64,000 nucleotides of DNA from positions 1,984,001 to 2,048,000 of the forward strand of contig JADJEE010000002.1 in the NCBI GenBank assembly GCA_016709225.1. The letters are read 5' to 3'. This stretch comes from Deltaproteobacteria bacterium. Lineage in GTDB: Bacteria; Myxococcota_A; Polyangia; Nannocystales; Nannocystaceae. The translations under genes and the position numbers were made by a program. The notes beneath the pieces were generated by a model. It saw only the letters and a program-made list of their open reading frames with translations, did no database searches and had not been told where the DNA came from. This document shows, piece by piece, positions 26,845 through 35,777 of this stretch. Numbering within the stretch: position 1 is the stretch's first letter; the number at the start of each line of letters is the position of its first letter.

Positions 26845-27282
26845 TCAGTTGATGCGGACCTGCGCGCCCTTGATGCGATGGATGCCCTCGGCGGTGCTGT
26901 CGATCCGCTCGCCGTGCAGCACGATGGTACCGTCGGCGTGTAGCTCGATCGACGCATCGCCGCAGCGCAGCGTCAGCGAGGTGCCGGCGGCGATGTCGAC
27001 GACGGGCGCGATCGGCTCGGGGCTCGCCGACGAAACCACCCGCTCGGCGATGGTCGACACCACCACCGGCGGCAGCTCGCGGTCGGGCTCGACCAGCACC
27101 AGCACCGCGACCCCCGGCGACAGGGCCGCGATCGGTGCGGTTGCGATCGCGACCCGGGCCGGCACCACGACCCCGGGAGCCAGCGCGATGTACAGGACGC
27201 CATCGGCGTCGACATGATCGACGCTCGCGGACACGAACGTCCCGCCTGCAGGTGCACGCACGTCGGGGCTGGCGGGAACCAT
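26845..27282 (-). CDS. DUF6484-like T6SS-associated protein
   Basis: This 145-residue protein is all beta in character. The first part (VDADGVLYIALAPG, LVLVEPDRELPPVVV) fits the DUF6484 domain. The end (LRCGDASIELHADGTIVLHGERIDS, GIHRIKGAQVRIN) shows the strand repeats seen at the tail of VgrG proteins. DUF6484 genes sit next to T6SS spike genes, so it probably binds the VgrG/PAAR complex. The ATG at 27280-27282 is taken as start; an ATG at 27295-27297 would add five residues. It is the first gene of the five-gene operon and diverges from the helicase gene. Confidence 0.78.
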   Translation of the reverse strand: MVPASPDVRAPAGGTFVSASVDHVDADGVLYIALAPGVVVPARVAIATAPIAALSPGVAVLVLVEPDRELPPVVVSTIAERVVSSASPEPIAPVVDIAAGTSLTLRCGDASIELHADGTIVLHGERIDSTAEGIHRIKGAQVRIN

Positions 27283-27367
27283 GGACAACGGCTTCATCGT
27301 CCTGGCAAGGGTAGACACGCCGACGCGCCGACGCCAAGGCCATCGACCGCTCGACCGTGGGTGTTTA

Positions 27368-29065
27368 ATGTGCGTCCGCGCGGCGGCGGGGCGTGTCACA
27401 TTCGGCGGGCCGGTGCATCTACGCCCGTACCAGGACGCGGCCGTGGCCGCGGTGATCGCTGCGCGACACGGCGGCGTGCGGCGCATGGTTCTGGCGTTGC
27501 CGACCGGCGCCGGCAAGACGGTGATCTTCGCCGAGCTCATCCGTCGCGCCCGTCACGACGTGCTCGTGCTCGCGCACCGCGACGAGCTGGTGCAGCAGGC
27601 CCGCGAAAAGATCGCCCGGGCGCTGCGCGAAGGCGGCGACAACCGCCGCACGGTCGCGATCGAGCAAGGCGCCGCCAGTGCGGGCCGCGACGCGGCGGTG
27701 ATCGTGGCCTCGATCCGCTCGCTCCACGACCGTCGCATCGGGCGGGCGCTCGCCGGTCGCGATCTCCGGCTGGTCATCTACGACGAGTGTCACCACGCGG
27801 TCGCCGACGACAACCGCCGCGTGCTCGAGCAGATCGGCGCGTTCGCGCCCGACTGGCCGGGCACGCTGGTGGGCTTCACCGCGACCACGCGTCGCGCCGA
27901 TGGCCGCGGCCTCGACGAGGTCTTCGAGCGCATCGTGTACCACCAGTCGCTGCGTGACCTCATCGACGCGGGCTACCTGCGGCCGCTGCGGGGGGTTCGC
28001 ATCGACACCGGGGTCGCGCTCGACGGTGTCGGCGTCCGCGGCGACGACCTCGACGACGAGGCGCTCGCCGAGGCCATCGACATCGAGCAGCGCAACCTTC
28101 TGGTCGCACGCAGCATCCAGGAGCTCGCCCGCGATCGCCGGACCATCGCGTTCTGCGTGACGGTGCGTCACGCCGAGCACCTGTGCGAGGCATTGGTGCG
28201 GCTGGGCGTGCCCGCGGGCATGGTCTGCGGCGAGATGCCGAGACCCGCGCGGGTGCGGACCCTGGCCCGCTTCCGTGAGGGCCGGCTGCGCGTCGTCACC
28301 AACGTCGGCGTGTTGACCGAGGGCTTCGACGATCCCGGCGTGTCGGCGATCGCGATGGTGCGACCGACCCGCTCGGAGGCGGTCTACCTGCAGTGCGTCG
28401 GCCGTGGCATGCGGCTGCACCCGGACGCGAGCGACTGCCTGGTGCTCGACTTCGTCGACCTCTCGGGGCTCACGCTCGTGACCACGCCGACGCTCGACGC
28501 CGGCCCCTCGCGCGCGCCACCCGAGCACGACGCATCCGCGCAGGACGAGGCCGGCGGCGCACCATGGCAGCCCCCGGTCGAGCAGATCGACGAGGTGCCT
28601 GCGACGCTTGGCGAGATCGAGGCGCGGCTGGCGAGCTTCGATCCGTTGACGCTCACGCAGCGCGAGGAATCGGCCGCGATCTCGGCCAACGCATGGCTGT
28701 CGCTGGGCGCGATGGGCATGATGCTGCACTTCATCGGCCACGACGGCGCGCTGCGGTGCTTCGAGCTGCGCCCGGCCGGCCGCACCGCCGCCACCGTGTG
28801 GCTCGGCGAGCGTCAGCTCGCGCGCTGCGCGAGCATGTACGCGGCGATCGAGGCGGTCGATCTCGAGCTGCCGCGCCATGGCGACCCCGCCAGCGCACGC
28901 GCGCACGCGCCTTGGCGGCGCGCGCCCGTCAGCGCGGTGCTGCGCGCCGAGCTCGAGACCCTGCGACCGCCGCGGATCGCCCACGACGTCGGCAGCGCGA
29001 TCGCCCACCTCGCGCTGGCGCGCGCGCTCGCGGGCCAACGCCCGCGGCCACGCGCAGCCAAGTGA
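27368..29065 (+). CDS. SF2 DEAD/DEAH-box helicase, RadD-like
   Basis: This 565-residue protein has two RecA-like helicase domains: Q-like LRPYQ, Walker A LPTGAGKT, motif Ia VLAHRDELV, DECH box in YDECHHA, TAT motif in GFTATTRR, LTEGFD, and QCVGRGMR (motif VI). The organisation resembles E. coli RadD/YejH, which helps resolve DNA repair intermediates. The C-terminal 200 residues are specific to this group and have no motif I recognise. The ATG at 27368 is chosen over an upstream frame that overlaps the DUF6484 gene. It converges on the large HEXXH-protein gene with 16 bases between the stops. Confidence 0.9.
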   Translation: MCVRAAAGRVTFGGPVHLRPYQDAAVAAVIAARHGGVRRMVLALPTGAGKTVIFAELIRRARHDVLVLAHRDELVQQAREKIARALREGGDNRRTVAIEQGAASAGRDAAVIVASIRSLHDRRIGRALAGRDLRLVIYDECHHAVADDNRRVLEQIGAFAPDWPGTLVGFTATTRRADGRGLDEVFERIVYHQSLRDLIDAGYLRPLRGVRIDTGVALDGVGVRGDDLDDEALAEAIDIEQRNLLVARSIQELARDRRTIAFCVTVRHAEHLCEALVRLGVPAGMVCGEMPRPARVRTLARFREGRLRVVTNVGVLTEGFDDPGVSAIAMVRPTRSEAVYLQCVGRGMRLHPDASDCLVLDFVDLSGLTLVTTPTLDAGPSRAPPEHDASAQDEAGGAPWQPPVEQIDEVPATLGEIEARLASFDPLTLTQREESAAISANAWLSLGAMGMMLHFIGHDGALRCFELRPAGRTAATVWLGERQLARCASMYAAIEAVDLELPRHGDPASARAHAPWRRAPVSAVLRAELETLRPPRIAHDVGSAIAHLALARALAGQRPRPRAAK

Positions 29066-29081
29066 TCCGCGGGCGTCGCCA

Positions 29082-32000
29082 TCAGCCATCGAACGGCGGC
29101 GTCGGCGGCAGCGCGAAGTTCTTGGCCACCCGCGCGTCGTTGCGCAGGTTCAGTCGGAGCACGGTGTCGAAGTCGCGCAGCTCGTAGCTACCCGCGGCGG
29201 GAAAGTCCGCCGGGCGAAGCAACGCGAAGCCGGTGCGGTCGGTGAGATCGCGGCAGGTCGCCATGATGTCGCGCTTCACCGTCGCGCTCGCGACCGTGTG
29301 GCCGCCCTTGTCGAGATCGGGCTCGTCGACATCGCCGTTGGCGTCGCGGTTGACCTCCATCACCGAGTGGTAGACCTCGTGCAGCAGCGTGTTCGCGATC
29401 ATGCGGGTCAACACCATCTGCATGATGTCCTTGAGTTCGTCGTTGGTGGGGTCGGCGAGGTAGGCCTTGACGACCACCTGCAGATCGTCGCTGAGCTTGA
29501 TCTCCTCGGGGCACTGGTCGGCCGTGTGCTGCAGCGGCAGGCTGTGCATCTCGATCAGGCCGGGGTACAGCATGATCAGCTCATTGGGCGTATCAGGACC
29601 GTTGCTCGCGCTCTCGGGCGGGATGGTCTCGCCGAACATGGCGCTGCGCGCCGCGTTGGGATACCCGGCCAGCAGCACCGTCGTGTAGAGCACGTCGAAG
29701 TCACCGGGGTTGGCCTTCTTCTCGGGGTTCACCAGCGCGGCCGGGACCGTCTCGTGGAAGGGCCCGAGCTGCCAGATCGCGCGCAGGTTGTGGCCAGCGA
29801 GCGCGCCATGCAGGTTGCGGCACAGCCCGAAGTTCACCAACTCGCGCACCTCGGTGAGGATGGCGTCCTTCTCGGCGGTGAGCTGCAGCTGCGCGAGCAC
29901 GGTGTCGAACGACGCGCCGCCGACGATGCCGCGGCCGCCGTCATTGCTCGCATACGCCAGCGTCGACTCGCGGATGACGAAGAACTGCGGCACGCCGAGC
30001 TTCATGCTCACCAGCTGCAGGACGCTGGTCTTGCTGGCGTCGTAGACCTTGAAGCCGAGCGTGGTGGTGCCGGGACGGCCGGCCACCAGCTTGGTGGTCG
30101 CCGACGCAGGGCTCATGATCGTCACCCGCGTCGCGTCGAGCGCATTCCACTCGAACACCGCGTCGGCGGGTGCGTTCGACAGCGCGACGGTGACCTCGGT
30201 CTCCCCCGAGATGTCGAAGTTCTCGGGGTGGAACGTGCGCGCCAAGGTGGTGCCCGCCAGCGAGATGCGCAGCGCGTCGGTCTGGCCGCGGATCTCGGTG
30301 CGCTCACCGTTGGGCTTCTCGCTGACGTAGCTGACGCCACTGCGGCTGACGGCGTCGATCAAGGTCTGCTCGTCGGCAACCGACTTGGGCTTGCCGGTGC
30401 TGCTGGTATCGAGCAGTGAGTTCTCGAGTTTCTTCTTGAGCGCCGTGGCCTCGTCGGGCGTCAGCGCACCGCTCTTGCGCAGCGCGTCGATCATCCGCAC
30501 GCCCTCCTCGAACTTCGCGTGGTCGGGGTCCTTGGTGGGTGCCTCCTTGGTCGGGCCCGCGCCCATGTAGGCCGACAGCGCCTTCTCCTTGAGCTCGGCC
30601 TTCTTCTCCGGCGACAGCGAGGTGTCGCCATCGATGGCCGACAGCGCCTTGTCGAGCCGGCGCTCCATCGTCTTCTGCACCTCGAGCTTGGCGGCCTCCT
30701 GCCCGAACGACTTGGCGGCGTCGAGTGTGCCCTGCAGCGCCGCGGCGGCGTTGCGTTGGTTGCCCTCGAGGCCGGTGATGTCCTTGAAGAGTCCGCCCTG
30801 CCCGAGCAGGCCCAGCGTGGCCGCGAGCCCGGTGGGATCGGGGGCCGCGGGCGCGTTCTGGAAGCTGACGATCGGGGCCGGCAGCGCCTGCGGCTGCAGG
30901 TTGCCGGGGTCGGCGCGACGGCTGTCGGTGTTGACGGGCAGGATCGCCGTGGGGCTGTCCGGGATCGGCGACTCCTCCCAGCGCCAGAAGCGGCTGTCGT
31001 CGATCTTCTCGCAGGCGTTGCAGCTGCCCATCGCGGCCTCGGCGAACACGCCCTTGGTCGGCACCGCCACGCTGATCGGATCGGGGGAGGAGGTCATGTA
31101 GAAGTCGGTCAGCGACTGCTTGAGTCCGAAGTCGGGGTTCAAGTTCAGCCCCGGCGCGACCGGGAACACCAGGCTGTTGCCGACCACCGCGAGCAGCTCG
31201 TTCTCCACCAGAGACGCGAGGCTGCGCCCCTCGCCCTTGCCCTCGAGGATGATGCCGTCGAGCAGCATGAAGCGCCGCTCGGCCGTCATGTCGAGCCACA
31301 GCGCCTTGTGGTAGTGCTCGAGATGATCGTTCAGGTGAGCGATCAGCCGGTTGACCAGCGCGAGGTCCTCGCGGCGCGGATCCTTGAGTTCATCGCGTGT
31401 CGGGCCGGCGTAGATCGTCACGCCGTCGGTGGCGGTGAGGTCGTCGCCCAGGCTGCGGAAGTCGAACAGGAAGCCGTCGTAGTGCGCGGTCTTGTAGCGC
31501 ATCGAGGCCGACTCGACCGTCATGTACGAGCCCTCGGGCAGGACGTCGCCGAGGTTCAGATCGACCCCGACCACGGGCAGCGACAAGATGCGGGTCTTGA
31601 TCCGAAGGTAGAAGAACTTGTCGCGTGCGAACGCCGTGGGCTGGTTCAGCCGCAGGGTCACGCGCAGACGGCCGTTACGTGCGTAGCGAGAGGTCAGCGA
31701 CGCGTCGATCGGCACGCTCCCGATCGCGTTGCCGGTGCTGTCCTCGACCACGAACGCCAGCGACTTCACGAACGCCCGCGCGATCTTCTCGCCGAGCATG
31801 CGATGGAAGACGCCGTCCTTGTCGGTGGCGTTCTCGAGGTAGTCGCGGTGGAACTCCTGCGGCGAGATGCCCTCGAGGAAGGGCTCGAGTCGCTTCCAAT
31901 TGGCGACGATGATCCGCGAGACCTTCTTCTTGTGCCACACCGGCGGCATCGTGGCCGAGCCGCCGAACACCGGCGGCCGATCGGTGTCGTCGACCTCGAC

Positions 32001-34067
32001 GATCTCGTCGAGCGGTCGCTGCAGCACGAAGCGGATGTCGAGCACGCCGGCGGCGCTCACGATGCTCTCCGACGCGAACGTGCCGGCGGGGAAGCCGGCG
32101 TCCTGCCACTGGTGCAGCACACGGAGCGTGGCCTCGAAGCCGGCGGCGAGCGAGCGATCCAACAGCGCGCGCTCCAGCGGTTCGCGCCAGCGGACGGCCT
32201 TGCGCGCGTCGAACGACGTCATCAGCAGCGGCACGAACACGACCTCGCGGGCGTCCGCGAAGCGCTGGCGCACCTTGAAGTGGCGCAGGACCTCGTAGTA
32301 CTGGATCGTCAGTGCGTGGCAGTGGTTGTAGTTCGCGACGCTCTCGGAGGAGACCTCGAAGCGCTCGCCCTGCGACACCGTCTGGATCACGGTCGAACGC
32401 AGGCTCCGCACCGCGTTGGCCGACTGCACGATGCGGTCGCGCAGCTTCTGGCTGTCGGTCGACGACACCTGGCGGAAGCTGTCCTGAGATGCGCGGCTGC
32501 TCGAGGTGCCGAAGCCACCCGAGGCGCCGAACAGGATGCCGCCGAGGACCCCGCCGATGCCCGCCGACGCGCCGCCGGTGGTCGAGCGCGAGCTGCCGCG
32601 CAGGCCCTCGTTGACGGTGCCCTTGGCGATCTCGAGGATGTCGCGATCGCGACCGAGCGAGCTCTGCAGGCTCTCGTTGAAGTCGACGCTCTGCTCGTTG
32701 ACCGCCGACTCGCGGCGCTCCCAGTCGAACACCACGATCTGCTTCTTCTGACCCGGCGCCAGCGGCAGGCTGTACAGCAGATCGCCGAGCGAGTAGCCAT
32801 CGGCCAGCCACTCGGACTTGAAGTGCAGCAGGTGGCCGTGGGCGACCTCGATCGCCTGGTACAGCGTGGGTTGCTCGTCCCAGTCGACGGCCGCGCTCGC
32901 GCCGAGCACGACGCGCCCGAGCGGGCGGGGGCCGGGTGCGGTCTTGATCGACAGCGACCGCGTCAGCTCCGCGGCCTCGTTGGCGGCGAACAGTCGGGCG
33001 ACGTTGTCCTTGGTGAGGGTCTTCTCGGTGCGCAGGAAGTCCGTGACCACGCTCTTGCGCAGCTTCACGCCGGCGATCGCTTCGTTGAACGCCACGTCGG
33101 CGTCCGCGTTCGCGGTGGCGGCCCGTGTCAGCACGCCGGGCCGCGAGAGCCCCAGCGGCGACGGTCGGGCGACGAACGGCAGCGACTTGATGGGCTCGAG
33201 CAGCTCGAAGACCGAGAACGGCAGCTTGCGCAGCACGTCCGCGAGGGTGATCTCGTCCTCGTCGGCGAGCACGAAGCCCTGGATCGCGGGCTCGGAGGTG
33301 CGCACGAGGCTGAAGAACGAGAACTCCTCGAGCACGCGCTTGTCGCCGAAGCGGTTGGCATCGCAGTGGCAGTCGGCGCCACCCGTGGCCTCGGCGGTGG
33401 GGGCCGACGCGGGGAACTCGGCCACCAGGATCACGCTGCGCGGGAACACCCGCCGCTCGCCGTCGTCGATGGGCTCGGGATCGGCATCGAGTCGGATCGG
33501 GATGGGGTTGTTGGCCAGCTCCAGCCCAACGTAGGCCGAGGCCTCGACGAACGCGCCGGTGGGGTAGTCGATCGAGAAGTAGCCGCCGGCCTCGGTGGTG
33601 ACCGCGGCCAGCACGTCGAGATCGGCGGCGCCCTCGCGGCGACCGCTGAGGATGATCTGCACGCCGTCCATGCCGTGGGCACCGCGGCGATCGAGCAGGC
33701 GCCCGTAGGCGAAGGCCGGTCGCGATGGGGCCGACGGTGGCGCGGGGGTGGTGTCGGGATCGAGCGCCTCGTTGGCCGCGAACGCGAGCGAGAGCGAGAG
33801 GTCGGCGCGCTCGAGCGTGACGCTGCGCTGGGTCAGCACCCCGCCGCCCGCGGCTCGCTTGACCAGCACCAGCAGCTCGCCGCCCACGGTCGCGTCGTCG
33901 CCGAGGTCGAGCTCGGCGCTGGCCGCCTGGCCGCGCTTGGGCGACAGTGGCAGCTCCTGCGATCGGATCTGCGTGGCTCCGTCGCGGCCCACCGACCACG
34001 AGGCCTGTAGCACCACGTCGATCGCCGCTGCATCACCGGTGTTGGTCAGCTCGAACTTCGCCTTCAT
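29082..34067 (-). CDS. 1661-residue multidomain protein with C-terminal HEXXH metalloprotease motif
   Basis: Unknown giant protein. An N-terminal beta domain (about 1-105, CARDB-like KFELTNTGDAAAIDVVL) is followed by a carboxypeptidase-regulatory-like domain (about 120-235) and a Cys/His patch (DCHCD). A long central region contains a Gly/Ser-rich hydrophobic stretch (about 520-570) and predicted helices (about 1160-1300). The C-terminal domain has the zinc-protease motif HEVYH at about 1563-1567 (DNA 29367-29381). An acidic loop, DANGDVDEPDLD, resembles a calcium-binding EF-hand loop, and GGH follows. No signal peptide or membrane span is clear. It lies next to the T6SS region but is not in its operons. 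The ATG at 34065-34067 fits the N-terminal domain. Confidence 0.82.
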   Translation of the reverse strand: MKAKFELTNTGDAAAIDVVLQASWSVGRDGATQIRSQELPLSPKRGQAASAELDLGDDATVGGELLVLVKRAAGGGVLTQRSVTLERADLSLSLAFAANEALDPDTTPAPPSAPSRPAFAYGRLLDRRGAHGMDGVQIILSGRREGAADLDVLAAVTTEAGGYFSIDYPTGAFVEASAYVGLELANNPIPIRLDADPEPIDDGERRVFPRSVILVAEFPASAPTAEATGGADCHCDANRFGDKRVLEEFSFFSLVRTSEPAIQGFVLADEDEITLADVLRKLPFSVFELLEPIKSLPFVARPSPLGLSRPGVLTRAATANADADVAFNEAIAGVKLRKSVVTDFLRTEKTLTKDNVARLFAANEAAELTRSLSIKTAPGPRPLGRVVLGASAAVDWDEQPTLYQAIEVAHGHLLHFKSEWLADGYSLGDLLYSLPLAPGQKKQIVVFDWERRESAVNEQSVDFNESLQSSLGRDRDILEIAKGTVNEGLRGSSRSTTGGASAGIGGVLGGILFGASGGFGTSSSRASQDSFRQVSSTDSQKLRDRIVQSANAVRSLRSTVIQTVSQGERFEVSSESVANYNHCHALTIQYYEVLRHFKVRQRFADAREVVFVPLLMTSFDARKAVRWREPLERALLDRSLAAGFEATLRVLHQWQDAGFPAGTFASESIVSAAGVLDIRFVLQRPLDEIVEVDDTDRPPVFGGSATMPPVWHKKKVSRIIVANWKRLEPFLEGISPQEFHRDYLENATDKDGVFHRMLGEKIARAFVKSLAFVVEDSTGNAIGSVPIDASLTSRYARNGRLRVTLRLNQPTAFARDKFFYLRIKTRILSLPVVGVDLNLGDVLPEGSYMTVESASMRYKTAHYDGFLFDFRSLGDDLTATDGVTIYAGPTRDELKDPRREDLALVNRLIAHLNDHLEHYHKALWLDMTAERRFMLLDGIILEGKGEGRSLASLVENELLAVVGNSLVFPVAPGLNLNPDFGLKQSLTDFYMTSSPDPISVAVPTKGVFAEAAMGSCNACEKIDDSRFWRWEESPIPDSPTAILPVNTDSRRADPGNLQPQALPAPIVSFQNAPAAPDPTGLAATLGLLGQGGLFKDITGLEGNQRNAAAALQGTLDAAKSFGQEAAKLEVQKTMERRLDKALSAIDGDTSLSPEKKAELKEKALSAYMGAGPTKEAPTKDPDHAKFEEGVRMIDALRKSGALTPDEATALKKKLENSLLDTSSTGKPKSVADEQTLIDAVSRSGVSYVSEKPNGERTEIRGQTDALRISLAGTTLARTFHPENFDISGETEVTVALSNAPADAVFEWNALDATRVTIMSPASATTKLVAGRPGTTTLGFKVYDASKTSVLQLVSMKLGVPQFFVIRESTLAYASNDGGRGIVGGASFDTVLAQLQLTAEKDAILTEVRELVNFGLCRNLHGALAGHNLRAIWQLGPFHETVPAALVNPEKKANPGDFDVLYTTVLLAGYPNAARSAMFGETIPPESASNGPDTPNELIMLYPGLIEMHSLPLQHTADQCPEEIKLSDDLQVVVKAYLADPTNDELKDIMQMVLTRMIANTLLHEVYHSVMEVNRDANGDVDEPDLDKGGHTVASATVKRDIMATCRDLTDRTGFALLRPADFPAAGSYELRDFDTVLRLNLRNDARVAKNFALPPTPPFDG

Positions 34068-34280
34068 CGTCCGCCCCCGAGCGCGCCCCGGCGATCGCGT
34101 CCCACGGTCGTCGGCCCCATGCCGTCGACCCGCGGGTCCTCCGATCACGGGGTGATCGGGCCGGTGCTCGCCGGAGTAGGACCGGCGGATCCGCGATTCG
34201 ATCAGCGCGCGCCGACGATCGCAACCGGAGGCGCAGGGACCACTGGCCGCATGGCCACGCGGGGGTCCGCGGGGTCCTGG

Positions 34281-34670
34281 TCACGCCGTCACTCGCACCC
34301 GAGCGCGCCACAGGGCGCCGCTCACGACCACCAACGCGACGCCCGTGGTCACATCGAAGGCGGCGTATGGCGTCAGCAGTAGGCCGAGCATCCCGCGCGC
34401 GACGAGCATCGTGCCGACGCCGAGCGTGAGCGCGAGCGCGTGGCTCGTCTGCGTCGGAAGCCATCGCAGTGCCGTGCGGAGGCACCACGCGATGAATAGT
34501 CCGGTGGTCGAGCTGTCGATCGCGTGCGCCAACACGGGACGACCGCGATCGGGTTCGAACGCGAGCGGGTGACAGTACATCACCAGCGGCGCGACCAGCA
34601 TCGCGACCGCGAAGAGGACTTGCAGCACCAACGTGCTGGCGACGACGATGCGGAAGACGGAGGGACGCAT
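34281..34670 (-). CDS. Small membrane protein, function unknown
   Basis: The 129-residue protein has three or four hydrophobic segments (VFRIVVASTLVLQVLFAVAM, TTGLFIAWCLRTAL, ALALTLGVGTMLVARGM, TTGVALVVVSGALW), so it is an inner-membrane protein. No family motif is recognised. The ATG at 34668-34670 gives a clean N-terminus directly before the first span. It is divergent from the alpha/beta hydrolase gene across about 200 bases in which I see no other gene. It is upstream of the giant HEXXH gene on the same strand, but the 213-base gap argues against one operon. Confidence 0.65.
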   Translation of the reverse strand: MRPSVFRIVVASTLVLQVLFAVAMLVAPLVMYCHPLAFEPDRGRPVLAHAIDSSTTGLFIAWCLRTALRWLPTQTSHALALTLGVGTMLVARGMLGLLLTPYAAFDVTTGVALVVVSGALWRARVRVTA

Positions 34671-34871
34671 GGTGCTCGCCCAGTGCAGGCGCCGTGCCGG
34701 GCGCTCCTCGCAGCGTGCATGCGGGCGAGACCTCGGGCGAGCGTCAGCCCGGCACGCGCAGCGCGTGCCGACGCGCCACTTCGTCAGCATCACCACGCGG
34801 CGTCCACCGGCATGGGCCATTCGACCGATGGCCGCAGTGCGGGTCGAGGTCTAGCTTGTCCCCGCGACCCG

Positions 34872-35777
34872 ATGCCGACCGCCAACACCCTCGCCCCCTC
34901 CCTGCCGCGCAGTCGCGGCACCCTGGCCCTGTTGCTGTGGACGTGGTTCGCCAGCGGCTGCGCGACCGCGGCGATCCACGCCCCCGCGACCGCACCCAAG
35001 GCGACGCCGAGCAAGACCATCGTGCTGGTGCACGGCATGTTCATGGGCCCGTCGTGCTGGGCGCAGTGGGTGCCGCTGCTCGAGTCGAAGGGCTACCGCG
35101 TGCTGGCGCCGGCGTGGCCCGCCCACGACGGCACCGCAGCGCAGGCTCGCGCAGCCCATCCCGACCCGAAGCTCGCGGCGCTGGGGCTGCCCGACGTGCT
35201 CGCGCACTACCGCGGCATCCTGGCGACGCTCGACGAGAAGCCGATCTTGATCGGCCACTCGATGGGCGGCTTGGTGGTGCAGATCCTCTTGTCGGAGGGC
35301 CTCGCGAGCGCAGCGGTGGCGATCGATGCCGCGCCGCCCAAGGGCGTGTTCACGCTCGCCGGCCCGTTCCTCAAGAGCAACGGCCGCATCCTGCGAGGCT
35401 CACTCGACGAGCCGCTCGACATGGATCTCGAGCGCTTCGCCTACGTGTTCACCAACCAGCAGTCGCCCGCGGTGCAGCGCGCGGCGTGGGAGCAGCACGC
35501 GCGCCCCGAGTCGCGCCGACTCGGCCGCGACGCCACCAAGGCGGCCGGCCGCGTCGACTTCGGCGCACGTCGAGGACCCCTGCTGCTGTTCGGCGGCGAG
35601 CACGATCACGCGGTGCCACCGGTCATCGGTCGCAAGACCTTCCGACGCTATCGCAAGGCCGACGCGCTCACCGAGTACCGCGAGCTCGAGGGTGTCGATC
35701 ACTGGCTCATCGGCAGCGACCGCTGGCGCGAGGTCGCCGACCTGACGCTGGCGTGGCTCGAGCGTCAGGGCACGTGA
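34872..35777 (+). CDS. Alpha/beta hydrolase with signal peptide
   Basis: The protein (301 residues) has a signal peptide with a Cys near the cleavage region (WFASGCATA, possibly a lipobox) followed by an alpha/beta hydrolase fold. It shows the oxyanion HGMFMGP, the nucleophile elbow GHSMGG with the catalytic Ser, the acid probably in GEHDHAVP and the catalytic His in GVDHWLIG. The substrate is unknown; esterase/lipase-like activity is likely. The ATG at 34872 begins the signal peptide. Its last 13 bases overlap the end of the convergent HD-GYP gene. Confidence 0.87.
   Translation: MPTANTLAPSLPRSRGTLALLLWTWFASGCATAAIHAPATAPKATPSKTIVLVHGMFMGPSCWAQWVPLLESKGYRVLAPAWPAHDGTAAQARAAHPDPKLAALGLPDVLAHYRGILATLDEKPILIGHSMGGLVVQILLSEGLASAAVAIDAAPPKGVFTLAGPFLKSNGRILRGSLDEPLDMDLERFAYVFTNQQSPAVQRAAWEQHARPESRRLGRDATKAAGRVDFGARRGPLLLFGGEHDHAVPPVIGRKTFRRYRKADALTEYRELEGVDHWLIGSDRWREVADLTLAWLERQGT

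Noticed and set aside
30519..34010. Very long plus-strand open frame (about 1160 codons) opposite the giant HEXXH gene
   Set aside because: Its translation is Arg/Gln/His-rich low-complexity sequence without motifs; it is the antisense shadow expected in GC-rich coding DNA.
27368..34067. Helicase plus giant HEXXH protein as a two-gene phage-defence system
   Set aside because: The genes are convergent rather than co-transcribed, the helicase resembles the housekeeping repair protein RadD, and no defence-specific domain was recognised.
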